NCBI GenBank assembly: GCA_902478455.1
Contig: CABSLJ010000068.1
Coordinates: 1-12,774 of the forward strand
Source: an uncultured Oscillospiraceae bacterium
GTDB lineage: Bacteria > Bacillota > Clostridia > Oscillospirales > Acutalibacteraceae
Length of the DNA stretch: 12,774 nucleotides
Direction of reading: 5' to 3'
Shown: positions 1 through 6,739 of the stretch, piece after piece
Layout of the letters: the number at the start of each line of letters is the position of its first letter
How positions within the stretch are numbered: position 1 is the stretch's first letter
Position numbers and translations under genes: made by a program
The notes under the pieces: generated by a model
Database searches by the model: none
What the model saw: the letters and a program-made list of their open reading frames with translations, nothing else
Told to the model about the DNA's origin: nothing

Positions 1-650
1 GAGTGGGAGATGGTCAGCAGCTCGTCATGCCCGGCGAAGATGACGTCATGCTCGCCGACGATGGTGCCGCCGCGCACCGAATGGATGCCAATCTCATTTT
101 TGCTCCGCGGTCTGCGGTAGGAGTGGCGGTCATAGACATAGCGCGGCTCCTCGGCAAGCACGGAGGAGATTTGATCGGCGATCATGAGCGCGGTGCCGCT
201 GGGAGCATCCACTTTATGGTGGTGGTGCTTTTCGATGATTTCAATGTCAAAGGTCGGGCCGAGCACGGCGGCCGCCTTTTTGGAAAGCTCGATGAGCAGG
301 TTGATCCCCAGGGACATATTCCCTGAATAGAAGATGGGAATCCGCTTTGACGCCTCCTTCACCTGTTCCACCTGCTCTCTGGTAAAGCCGGTGGTGCAGA
401 TGACGGCCGGAACCTTGCGCGCAAGGGCGTACTCGAGCAGGGGAGAGAGGGCGGAGGGGTTGGAAAAGTCGATGATAACGTCCGCCTCCACGTTAAGATC
501 GCCGGGGCGGGAAACGACAGGAAAGGCGCCGTCATTGCTCGCCACGAGGTCGATGCCCGCGACGATGGAGCAATCCTCTCGTTCGTCCACACATTGGGCG
601 ATCACCCGTCCCATCTTTCCGTTGCATCCGCTTAAAATCATTCTTGTCAT
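1..650 (-). CDS. dapB: 4-hydroxy-tetrahydrodipicolinate reductase DapB (3' end cut by window edge)
   Basis: DapB reduces 4-hydroxy-tetrahydrodipicolinate to tetrahydrodipicolinate with NAD(P)H, the second committed step of the DAP/lysine branch, in the cytoplasm. Reading from the ATG at 650 gives 216 complete codons. An N-terminal dinucleotide-binding loop is visible (SGCNGKMGR, residues 7-15). The family signature EKHHHKVDAPSGTA starts at residue 140 and contains the catalytic His and Lys of the HH-x-K-x-DAPSGT motif (H142 and K145 by alignment from memory). VRGGTIVGEHDVIFAG follows at about 191-206. Family members are about 250 residues, so roughly 35 C-terminal residues lie beyond position 1. 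The start is supported by GGAGG nine bases upstream; a second Met at residue 4 is possible but would leave worse spacing. It is the last visible gene of the asd-dapA-dapB operon, 38 bp after dapA. Confidence 0.96.
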   Translation of the reverse strand, partial: MTRMILSGCNGKMGRVIAQCVDEREDCSIVAGIDLVASNDGAFPVVSRPGDLNVEADVIIDFSNPSALSPLLEYALARKVPAVICTTGFTREQVEQVKEASKRIPIFYSGNMSLGINLLIELSKKAAAVLGPTFDIEIIEKHHHHKVDAPSGTALMIADQISSVLAEEPRYVYDRHSYRRPRSKNEIGIHSVRGGTIVGEHDVIFAGHDELLTISH

Positions 651-688
651 TTGAAACGTCCTCCGTGAGGCCGCGAACAGGCGGCCTG

Positions 689-1579
689 TCAGATCAGCTC
701 ATGCTTTTTCATCATTCTTTTGAGGGTTGCGAGGGAGGCCTCGTCCATGGGGGCCAGCGGCATGCGGCACTCTCCGCACCGGAAGCCCATCAGATTCATC
801 GCCTCTTTGACCGGAATGGGGTTGACATCGATAAACAAGGCGTTCATCAGGTCCAGATACTGAAGCTGCAGCTCCAGACTGCGCTGCACGTCGCCGTCCA
901 AGTAGCTCTGCGCCAGCTCGTGCATCTCCTTAGGACAGATATTGGCAAAAACAGAAATGATGCCTTTTCCACCCAACGAGAGGATGGGGAGCGTCTGGTC
1001 GTCGTTGCCGGAATACATGGCGAGCCTGTCGCCGCAGAGAGCCATCGTCTTGGCCACGGAGGAGATATCCCCGTTGGCCTCCTTGATGCCGACGATCCTC
1101 GGATGCTCGGCCAGAACGGCGTAGGTTTCCGGCTTGATGTTGCAGCCGGTCCGGGAGGGAACATTGTAGAGGATGATCGGCAGGTTGACCCTGTCGGCAA
1201 TATAGGTATAATGGCGGATCAGTCCCGACTGGGAACTCTTGTTGTAATAGGGAGTGACCAGCAGCAGCGCGTCGGCGCCGAGACGCTCGGCCTCTTGGGA
1301 GAGCTCCACGCCGTAGCGTGTGTCGTTGCTGCCGCAGCCGGCGATGACGGGCACCCGTCCGGCCGTCTTCTCCACCGTGTGGCGGATGACCTTGCAGTGT
1401 TCCTCGTTATCCAGGGTGGACGATTCGCCCGTGGTGCCGCAGGAAATGATGGCGTCCGTCCCGTTTTCAATCTGGAATTCAATGAGGCAGTCCAGCTCTT
1501 CAAAGTTGACCGAGCCGTCCTTGTTCATCGGGGTGACAAGCGCCACGCCCGAACCGGTGAAAATAACAGGCTTGCTCAT
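689..1579 (-). CDS. dapA: 4-hydroxy-tetrahydrodipicolinate synthase DapA
   Basis: DapA condenses pyruvate with L-aspartate-4-semialdehyde, the entry into the DAP/lysine branch. The 296-residue protein is full length for this Schiff-base TIM-barrel family. Visible motifs are the substrate-binding CGTTGES at 47-53, the LLLVTPYYNK strand with Tyr111, the YNVPSRTG loop with Tyr138 and Arg143, and the Schiff-base lysine K166 in IVGIKEANGD. The carboxy end is helical, as usual. The start ATG is preceded by AAGGAGG. It follows asd after 33 bp and precedes dapB after 38 bp, so the three are almost certainly co-transcribed from the riboswitch-controlled promoter near 3015. Its substrate is the product of the preceding gene asd and its product is the substrate of dapB, so gene order follows pathway order. 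Lysine feedback sensitivity cannot be read from the sequence with certainty. Confidence 0.97.
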   Translation of the reverse strand: MSKPVIFTGSGVALVTPMNKDGSVNFEELDCLIEFQIENGTDAIISCGTTGESSTLDNEEHCKVIRHTVEKTAGRVPVIAGCGSNDTRYGVELSQEAERLGADALLLVTPYYNKSSQSGLIRHYTYIADRVNLPIILYNVPSRTGCNIKPETYAVLAEHPRIVGIKEANGDISSVAKTMALCGDRLAMYSGNDDQTLPILSLGGKGIISVFANICPKEMHELAQSYLDGDVQRSLELQLQYLDLMNALFIDVNPIPVKEAMNLMGFRCGECRMPLAPMDEASLATLKRMMKKHELI

Positions 1580-1612
1580 ACAGGGAAAACCTCCTTATCG
1601 GTCTGAAGGGGA

Positions 1613-2692
1613 TCAGTCAAGATAGCCCTCGGCGCAGAGCAGCTCGGCCATCAGAACAGCGCCGCCCGCCGCGCCGCGCAGCGTGTTGTGGGACAGGCAG
1701 ACGAATTTGATGTCGTACTGGGTGTCCTCACGCAGGCGGCCGATGGAAACGGCCATACCGTTTTCCAGATTGCGGTCCAGTCTGGCCTGGGGGCGGTTGT
1801 CTTCGGTGAAATAGTGCAAAAACTGCTTGGGCGCGCTCGGGAGCTCCAGCTCCTGGGGACGGCCCTTGTAGCTTTCCCATCTTTTGATGATTTCCTCCAG
1901 GGGAACCTTCTTTTCAAACGAGGCGAAAACGGCGGCCGTGTGACCGTCGCTGACGGGCACGCGCAGGCACTGAGCCGTGATCGCGGGGGAGGAGGCGTTG
2001 ACAATGCGGTCGCCCTCCACCTGTCCCCAGATTTTCATGGGCTCCTGTTCGGATTTTTCTTCCTCTCCGCCGATGTAGGGGATGAGGTTGTCGACCATCT
2101 CCGGCCAGGTTTCAAACGTCTTGCCCGCGCCGGAAATCGCCTGATAAGTGCAGGCGAGCACCTTGGTGACGCCGAGGTCCATCAGCGGATGGATGGCGGG
2201 CACATAACTTTGCAGAGAGCAGTTGGATTTGACGGCGATAAAGCCGCGCTTGGTGCCGAGGCGCTTTTTCTGCGCGTCGATGACGGCGGCGTGCGCCGCG
2301 TTGATCTCCGGGATGATCATGGGGACGTCCGGTGTGGAACGGTGGGCGGAATTGTTGGACATCACCGGGCATTCGGCTTTGGCATAGGCCTCCTCCAGCG
2401 CGCGGATTTCATCCTTTTTCATATCGACTGCGCAGAAGACGAAATCGACGAGCGGGACGATCTTCTCAATGTCCGCGGATGCGTCGAAGACGATCATGTC
2501 CGCCATGGCCGCGGGCATCGGCGTGCTCATGGCCCAGCGGGAGCCCACCGCCTCACGGTAGGTCTTGCCGGCCGAACGGGCGCTCGCCGCAAGAGCGGTC
2601 ACATGGAACCAGGGGTGGTTCTCCAAAAGCGATGCAAACCTCTGGCCGACCATGCCTGTCGCGCCGATAATGCCTACTTTATACTGTTTCAT
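1613..2692 (-). CDS. asd: Aspartate-semialdehyde dehydrogenase, archaeal/fungal-type
   Basis: Asd reduces L-aspartyl-4-phosphate to L-aspartate-4-semialdehyde with NADPH, feeding lysine/DAP, threonine and methionine. The 359-residue protein opens with the nucleotide-binding GATGMVGQRF at 10-19. The catalytic cysteine is C158 in VKSNCSLQSYV, and the acid-base histidine is H251 in VPVSDGHTAA. SNNSAHR at 112-118 and the C-terminal LSHNTLRGAAGGAVLMAEL segment are typical of the archaeal/fungal (long) class rather than the classical Gram-negative enzyme; that subclass call rests on remembered family signatures. AAAGGAGG lies just upstream of the ATG. It is the first gene of the operon and lies directly downstream of a lysine riboswitch and its terminator, which supports lysine-repressed expression. 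Confidence 0.96.
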   Translation of the reverse strand: MKQYKVGIIGATGMVGQRFASLLENHPWFHVTALAASARSAGKTYREAVGSRWAMSTPMPAAMADMIVFDASADIEKIVPLVDFVFCAVDMKKDEIRALEEAYAKAECPVMSNNSAHRSTPDVPMIIPEINAAHAAVIDAQKKRLGTKRGFIAVKSNCSLQSYVPAIHPLMDLGVTKVLACTYQAISGAGKTFETWPEMVDNLIPYIGGEEEKSEQEPMKIWGQVEGDRIVNASSPAITAQCLRVPVSDGHTAAVFASFEKKVPLEEIIKRWESYKGRPQELELPSAPKQFLHYFTEDNRPQARLDRNLENGMAVSIGRLREDTQYDIKFVCLSHNTLRGAAGGAVLMAELLCAEGYLD

Positions 2693-2733
2693 TGGGGACA
2701 GCCTCCTTTAGATAATTCAGGAAAAAAGATCAT

Positions 2734-2756
2734 AAAAAAACCGGTTGTCAACCGGT
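2734..2756 (-). terminator. Intrinsic terminator of the lysine riboswitch expression platform
   Basis: Read on the minus strand, ACCGGTT-GAC-AACCGGT forms a perfect 7-bp stem with a three-base loop, followed directly by seven T. It lies after the aptamer and before the asd ribosome binding site, the normal place for the lysine-induced terminator. A second small hairpin (ACACTG/CAGTGT, 2790-2810) sits between the aptamer and the terminator. I could not define the competing antiterminator pairing with confidence. Confidence 0.8.
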
Positions 2757-2810
2757 CATCAATAAAATATAATAGACTTGCTGATGCTGACACTGGCTTT
2801 CCGGCAGTGT

Positions 2811-2978
2811 AGATAGCCCTCCATCATAATCTTATGATGACAGTCACACGGTTATTCACCTATGCAACCAGGCGGACGTTTGCCAGACCATCCCCTTCGG
2901 CGACTATGCCTTTCACAAAGGATCAACGGCTTTGGCAGCCTCCGCCCTGTTACTGATCAAATAGACGCGCCTCTATCT
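2811..2978 (-). promoter_or_regulatory. Lysine riboswitch (L-box) aptamer upstream of asd-dapA-dapB
   Basis: On the minus strand this 168-nt stretch carries the L-box landmarks in the right order. The P1 5' strand AGATAG is followed by GAGGCGCG, then ATCAGTAACAG, then CGCCGAAGGGG, then TGACTGTCA. Next comes a P5-type hairpin CATCATA-AGAT-TATGATG (2822-2839), and finally GGAGGGCTATCT, which closes P1 against AGATAG. L-box aptamers are about 170 nt and bind L-lysine, usually causing premature termination of lysine synthesis or transport genes. Here the promoter lies 24 bp upstream and a terminator 55 bp downstream, consistent with lysine turning the operon off. The assignment rests on recognised consensus blocks; a covariance-model search was not run. 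Confidence 0.93.
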
Positions 2979-3001
2979 TATTTGATTTTTTCCTTTAGGT
3001 T

Positions 3002-3030
3002 ATGATACCATTGATGCGTTATGTTGTCAA
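3002..3030 (-). promoter_or_regulatory. Sigma-A promoter for the asd-dapA-dapB leader
   Basis: On the minus strand, TTGACA (3025-3030) is separated by exactly 17 bp from TATCAT (3002-3007), five of six matches to the -10 consensus. An A-rich run (ATAAAAAAA) immediately upstream of the -35 could act as an UP element. The predicted start, near 2995, is about 17 nt before the riboswitch P1 helix. It faces away from queA, whose own promoter is not obvious. Confidence 0.85.
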
Positions 3031-3075
3031 TTTTTTTATCCAATCAAATCAAGGAAATTTACAGGGAGAAACAGG

Positions 3076-4101
3076 ATGAAAACAAGTGATTTTTACTATG
3101 AGCTCCCCGAAGAGCTCATCGCTCAGACGCCGCTGAAAAAAAGGGACAGTTCCCGCCTGATGTATTTGAACCGCCGGACGGGGGAAATCGAGCACCGCCA
3201 TTTTCACGATATTGTAGAGCTCTTGCGCCCGGGCGACTGCCTGATTCTCAACGATTCCCGTGTGCTGCCCGCCAGGCTGTACGGCGTCCGGGAGGGGACG
3301 GGAGCCAGGGTGGAATTCCTGCTGCTGACGCAGCGAGAAAAAGACGTATGGGAGGTGCTCGCGGGTCCCGGAAAAAAGGCGCGTCCCGGCTCCCGCTTTT
3401 CGTTCGGAGAGGGACTTCTGCGCGCCGAGGTGCTCGACGTGCTCGAAGGCGGCAACCGGCTGGTCCGGTTCCATTATGAGGGGAACTTCTTCCACGTGCT
3501 TGACGAGATCGGCCAGATGCCCCTGCCGCACTACATCACCCGCACGCTGGAGGACAAGGAGCGTTACCAGACGGTTTATTCCCATGAACCGGGTTCGGCC
3601 GCGGCGCCCACCGCCGGTCTGCATTTTACAGAGGAGCTCCTGAACGAGCTACAGCAGAAGGGCGTTCGGATCGGCTTTGTGACCCTGCATGTGGGGCTGG
3701 GGACCTTTCGCCCTGTAAAGGTGGATAACATTACAGATCACAAGATGCATTCGGAACATTATGAACTGCCCGAAAAAACGGCAGAACTCATCCGTAAAAC
3801 CCGGCGGGAGGGCGGCCGCGTGATTGCCTGCGGCACCACAAGCTGCCGAACGCTGGAATCGGTGGCGCAGAAGGAGGGGGATATTCGCGCAAGCGAAGGC
3901 TGGACCGACATCTTCATTTACCCCGGCTATCAGTTCCGGGTGCTTGACGGACTGATCACCAATTTTCACCTGCCGGAGAGCACGCTCATTATGCTGGTTT
4001 CCGCTTTTGCGGGTTATGACCATACTATGCACGCCTATGAGGTTGCGGTGCAGGAAAAATATCGTTTTTTCAGTTTTGGCGACGCAATGCTTCTTCTGTA
4101 A
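3076..4101 (+). CDS. queA: S-adenosylmethionine:tRNA ribosyltransferase-isomerase QueA
   Basis: QueA transfers and isomerises the ribosyl group of S-adenosylmethionine onto preQ1 already placed at the wobble base 34 of GUN-anticodon tRNAs, giving epoxyqueuosine. The 341-residue protein is full length. It shows DFYYELPEELIAQ at 5-17, LNDSRVLPARL at 59-69, APTAGLHFTEELL at 177-189, the THVGLGTF-type block TLHVGLGTFRPV at 203-214, EHYELP at 227-232, GTTSCRTLES at 253-262 and ITNFHLPESTLIMLVSAFAG at 294-313. The ATG is preceded by GGGAG at good spacing. It is divergent from the asd operon across 383 bp. tgt, the preceding enzyme in the pathway and its usual neighbour, is 8 kb downstream in the same orientation. 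Confidence 0.97.
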   Translation: MKTSDFYYELPEELIAQTPLKKRDSSRLMYLNRRTGEIEHRHFHDIVELLRPGDCLILNDSRVLPARLYGVREGTGARVEFLLLTQREKDVWEVLAGPGKKARPGSRFSFGEGLLRAEVLDVLEGGNRLVRFHYEGNFFHVLDEIGQMPLPHYITRTLEDKERYQTVYSHEPGSAAAPTAGLHFTEELLNELQQKGVRIGFVTLHVGLGTFRPVKVDNITDHKMHSEHYELPEKTAELIRKTRREGGRVIACGTTSCRTLESVAQKEGDIRASEGWTDIFIYPGYQFRVLDGLITNFHLPESTLIMLVSAFAGYDHTMHAYEVAVQEKYRFFSFGDAMLLL

Positions 4102-4103
4102 TA

Positions 4104-4118
4104 GGAATGTTCCATTCC
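4104..4118. repeat. Small inverted repeat between queA and the response regulator
   Basis: GGAATG-TTC-CATTCC is a perfect 6-bp inverted repeat three bases after the queA stop. No T run follows it on the plus strand, so it is not a convincing terminator. The 48-bp gap has a good ribosome binding site (AGAGGAG) for the next gene but no clear promoter, so read-through from queA is possible. Confidence 0.4.
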
Positions 4119-4149
4119 GCCGAACGGAAAAAAAGAAGAGGAGCCTATT

Positions 4150-4821
4150 ATGTATCGTATCCTGATCGTGGAGGACGACCCCGGCATTGCGCAGGCGGTC
4201 GCCGAACAGGCCGAAATGTGGGATCTGGAGGCCAGGTGTGTGAAGAATTTCCGGAATGTTCTCGCGGAATTTTCGGAGTATGATCCGCACCTTGTCCTGC
4301 TGGACATTTCGCTTCCCTTTTTTAACGGCTACCATTGGTGCGGCGAAATCCGCAAGGTGTCCAAGGTGCCGATTCTTTTTATTTCCTCCGCTTCGGACAA
4401 TATGAATATCGTCATGGCCATGAACATGGGCGCGGACGATTTTATCGCCAAGCCGTTTGATCTGAATGTGCTGACGGCCAAAATACAGGCGATGCTGCGG
4501 CGCACCTATGACTTTGCCGCCGCAGTTCCCGTCCTGGAGCACCGCGGCGCGCTGTTGAACACGGGAGACAACACCCTTACCTATGAGGATGAGCAAATAT
4601 CGTTGACCAAAAACGAATACCGCATCCTGCTGACGCTCATGAAAAACAAGGGAAGGGTCGTCAGCCGGGAACGGCTGATGGAACGCCTCTGGGAGACGGA
4701 CAGTTTCGTGGATGAAAACACACTGACCGTCAACGTCAATCGTCTGCGCAAGAAGCTGGACGCGGCCGGGCTTCACGATTTTATCACCACCAAATTCGGT
4801 GTGGGCTATCTCATCGGCTGA
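4150..4821 (+). CDS. OmpR/PhoB-family response regulator, BceR-like
   Basis: This is a two-component DNA-binding regulator of 223 residues. The receiver domain (about 1-115) has the acidic pair ED at 8-9 with D10, phospho-acceptor D52 in LLDISLP, the Ser switch at 79-80 and K101 in FIAKPF. The GYHWCGEIRK and LFISS blocks resemble regulators of bacitracin/lantibiotic resistance modules (BceR type). The winged-helix effector domain (about 135-223) shows LTKNEYRILLTLMKNKG and the VNVNRLRKKLD recognition segment, ending in TKFGVGYLIG. AGGAG lies upstream of the ATG. It starts 48 bp after queA and is followed by its cognate kinase 49 bp on and the ABC transporter beyond, the standard layout of a peptide-sensing resistance locus. 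Likely operators are the palindromes at 5866-5885. The specific inducer cannot be read from the sequence. Confidence 0.93.
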   Translation: MYRILIVEDDPGIAQAVAEQAEMWDLEARCVKNFRNVLAEFSEYDPHLVLLDISLPFFNGYHWCGEIRKVSKVPILFISSASDNMNIVMAMNMGADDFIAKPFDLNVLTAKIQAMLRRTYDFAAAVPVLEHRGALLNTGDNTLTYEDEQISLTKNEYRILLTLMKNKGRVVSRERLMERLWETDSFVDENTLTVNVNRLRKKLDAAGLHDFITTKFGVGYLIG

Positions 4822-4870
4822 AGCGCCGTCGCAGCCGGTGCGGCACGCTTATAATAGAAGGGAGCCGAAG

Positions 4871-5863
4871 ATGAAATTTCTTCTTTCCTACCTGAGAGAG
4901 CGTCGGGCGGCAGCTGGCGTGTTTCTCCTGTTTTGCCTGATTTTTCTGACCGCCTTTCTGCTGTACCGTCTGCCGGCGGGCGCAGTGCTGTATCCCGCTC
5001 TGGTTTGCGCGCTGCTGGGGATGCTTTTTCTGGGCTGTGATCTTCGCCGGGCTTACGGAAAGCACCGTCGGCTGGAAGAACTGCGGACGCTTTCCGCCGC
5101 GCTTATGGCAGCCTTTCCGGAGGTGAAAACGCAGGACGACGCCGACTATCAGCAAATCATCCAGGCGCTGCGTGAGGAGCAGCGCCTGTTGGAAAACCGA
5201 ATGAACCTCCGTTATTCGGATATGGTGGATTACTATACCATTTGGGCGCATCAGATCAAGACGCCCATCGCCTCCATGCGGCTGACCCTCCAGAAGGAGG
5301 ACAGCGGACTTTCGCGCAAACTGGCGGAGGACCTGTTCCGGATTGAACAGTATGTGGAAATGGTGCTCTGCTATCTGCGGCTGGATTCGGACGCCACCGA
5401 TTATGTCCTTCAGGAATACGATCTGGACAATATCATCAGGCAGGCCGTGCGGAAGTTTTCCGGGCAATTTATCCACCGGAAAATCAGGCTGGCGTATGCG
5501 CCGGTTGAAGCACGCGTTATCACTGATGAAAAATGGCTTCTGTTTGTCATAGAACAGCTCCTCTCCAACGCGCTCAAATACACGCATCCTGGCGGGACCG
5601 TCACAATTGATCTGGAGCCGCCTAAAACGCTGTGCATCCGCGACACGGGAATCGGCATCTCCCCGGAAGACCTGCCGCGTATTTTTGATAAGGGGTATAC
5701 CGGCTACAACGGACGCAGCGACAAGAAAGCCAGCGGCATCGGTCTTTATCTGTGCCGGAGAATCTGCAAGAATCTGGGGCACACTATTTCCGCCAATTCT
5801 TCCGAGGACAGCGGCACCGTGCTCCGCATTCATTTGGAACAGAAAAAACTGGAGGTCGAATAG
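4871..5863 (+). CDS. Intramembrane-sensing histidine kinase, BceS-like
   Basis: This sensor kinase is 330 residues from the ATG at 4871, which has GGGAG upstream. Upstream in-frame starts would run into the end of the response regulator gene and lack a binding site. Two N-terminal membrane helices (about 12-32 and 36-56) are joined by only a few external residues, so there is no real sensor domain. That is typical of BceS-type kinases, which sense through their ABC transporter. The cytoplasmic part has a linker, the H-box YYTIWAHQIKTPIASM with phospho-acceptor H127, the N-box EQLLSNALKY (N233), DTGIGI at 258-263, the F-box IFDKGYTGYNG and GIGLYL at 289-294. The WAHQIKTP form of the H-box and the YTGYNGR segment fit the Bce group. 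It probably phosphorylates the regulator encoded just upstream. Confidence 0.93.
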   Translation: MKFLLSYLRERRAAAGVFLLFCLIFLTAFLLYRLPAGAVLYPALVCALLGMLFLGCDLRRAYGKHRRLEELRTLSAALMAAFPEVKTQDDADYQQIIQALREEQRLLENRMNLRYSDMVDYYTIWAHQIKTPIASMRLTLQKEDSGLSRKLAEDLFRIEQYVEMVLCYLRLDSDATDYVLQEYDLDNIIRQAVRKFSGQFIHRKIRLAYAPVEARVITDEKWLLFVIEQLLSNALKYTHPGGTVTIDLEPPKTLCIRDTGIGISPEDLPRIFDKGYTGYNGRSDKKASGIGLYLCRRICKNLGHTISANSSEDSGTVLRIHLEQKKLEVE

Positions 5864-5865
5864 AC

Positions 5866-5885
5866 TTCTTACGAAAGTGTAAGAA
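5866..5885. promoter_or_regulatory. Palindromic operator candidate upstream of the ABC transporter genes
   Basis: TTCTTAC-GAAAGT-GTAAGAA is a perfect 7-bp inverted repeat with a 6-bp spacer, starting two bases after the kinase stop. TGTAAG (5878-5883) recurs as a direct repeat at 5899-5904, 21 bp or two helical turns away, as expected for OmpR-family dimers. The location matches where BceR-type regulators act, upstream of the transporter promoter. Binding is an inference. Confidence 0.55.
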
Positions 5886-5892
5886 AATCCCC

Positions 5893-5935
5893 GGGAAATG
5901 TAAGCCCATTCGATGGCTTGACATTTCCCTTTTTT
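5893..5935 (+). terminator. Terminator-like hairpin between kinase and ABC ATPase genes
   Basis: GGGAAATGTAAGCC (5893-5906) pairs with GGCTTGACATTTCCC (5915-5929) over 14 bp with one bulged base and an 8-nt loop. Six T follow (5930-5935). It has the form of a rho-independent terminator for the regulator-kinase transcript. Its 3' arm contains TTGACA and may also be part of the promoter for the transporter genes. Confidence 0.7.
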
Positions 5936-5943
5936 GTTACAAT
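5918..5943 (+). promoter_or_regulatory. Possible regulated promoter of the ABC transporter operon
   Basis: TTGACA (5918-5923) is followed by an extended -10, TGT-TACAAT, with TACAAT at 5938-5943. The spacer is only 14 bp instead of 17. Such a short spacer makes a poor constitutive promoter, which would fit one needing activation by the upstream regulator. An AATAAG hexamer does lie at 17 bp spacing but matches poorly. The transcript would start near 5950 and the gene begins at 5975. Confidence 0.45.
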
Positions 5944-5974
5944 AAGGTCAACAGAAAAACAGGAGGCATTGCAC

Positions 5975-6739
5975 ATGAGTATCCTTGAGGTCAACGGAAT
6001 TAAGAAAATTTATACGACGCGTTTCGGCGGAAATAAAGTAGAAGCGTTAAAAAATGTATCCTTCAGCGTAGAACAGGGGGAATACGTCGCCATTATGGGG
6101 GAGTCCGGGTCCGGCAAAACGACGTTGCTCAATATCCTTGCGGCGCTGGATCAGCCAACCGGCGGCACGGTCCTGATTGACGGAAAAGACCTCTCCAAAA
6201 TCAAAGAAGCCAATATCGCCGCCTTCCGCCGGGACAACCTGGGGTTCGTTTTCCAGGAGTTTAATTTGCTGGACACCTTCTCTCTGGAGGACAACATCTA
6301 TCTTCCTCTGGTGCTGGCCGGCAGGAACTACACGGAAATGCGCAACCGTCTGATGCCAATCGCCGATCAGCTTGGGATTGCCGACATTCTGAAGAAATAT
6401 CCTTACGAGGTCTCCGGCGGACAAAAGCAGCGCGCGGCCGTGGCGAGAGCCCTGATCACCAGCCCAAGGCTGATTCTGGCCGACGAACCCACAGGCGCCC
6501 TGGATTCCAAGGCGACCGACGAACTGCTGCGCCTATTCAGCGCGATCAATCACGGCGGACAGACGATCCTCATGGTGACTCATTCCGTCAAGGCGGCCAG
6601 TCACGCAGGAAGGGTGCTGTTCATCAAAGACGGGGAAGTGTTTCACCAGATTTACCGCGGCAACAGCACCAGTGAACAGCTCTATCAGAAGATATCCGAT
6701 ACCCTGACCATACTCGCTACAGGCGGTGACAGAAAATGA
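5975..6739 (+). CDS. ABC transporter ATP-binding protein, BceA-like
   Basis: This is the ATPase of an antimicrobial-peptide/cell-wall-antibiotic ABC transporter of the MacB/LolD superfamily, acting with the downstream permease. From the ATG at 5975 it has 254 residues; AGGAGG eight bases upstream decides this start over an in-frame ATG at 5918 that falls inside the hairpin. Visible are Walker A GESGSGKT at 42-49, the Q-loop VFQEFNLLD with Q94, the ABC signature VSGGQKQR from 146, Walker B LILADEPTGALDS ending at E171, and the H-loop histidine H203 in MVTHS. It overlaps the permease gene by 4 bp (ATGA), so the two are translationally coupled. Expression is likely controlled by the region at 5866-5943. 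Confidence 0.95.
   Translation: MSILEVNGIKKIYTTRFGGNKVEALKNVSFSVEQGEYVAIMGESGSGKTTLLNILAALDQPTGGTVLIDGKDLSKIKEANIAAFRRDNLGFVFQEFNLLDTFSLEDNIYLPLVLAGRNYTEMRNRLMPIADQLGIADILKKYPYEVSGGQKQRAAVARALITSPRLILADEPTGALDSKATDELLRLFSAINHGGQTILMVTHSVKAASHAGRVLFIKDGEVFHQIYRGNSTSEQLYQKISDTLTILATGGDRK

Noticed and set aside
644..1606. Long plus-strand open frames antisense to dapA and asd (644-1606, 1688-2812)
   Set aside because: They are reverse-strand shadows of GC-rich coding genes, with low-complexity composition and no binding sites.
2978..3040. Plus-strand promoter for queA (TATGAT at 3001-3006, or TTGATG with TTTATC near 3011-3040)
   Set aside because: The -35 matches are poor or the spacings wrong, and the first candidate mainly mirrors the strong minus-strand -10. 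queA must have a promoter here, but I cannot pick one.
4104..4118. Hairpin after queA as a terminator
   Set aside because: A 6-bp stem with no T run on the coding strand.
4827..4855. Perfect TATAAT (4850-4855) just before the histidine kinase as a promoter
   Set aside because: No acceptable -35 at 16-18 bp, and initiation near 4862 would fall on the ribosome binding site. The gene is more likely read from the response regulator transcript.
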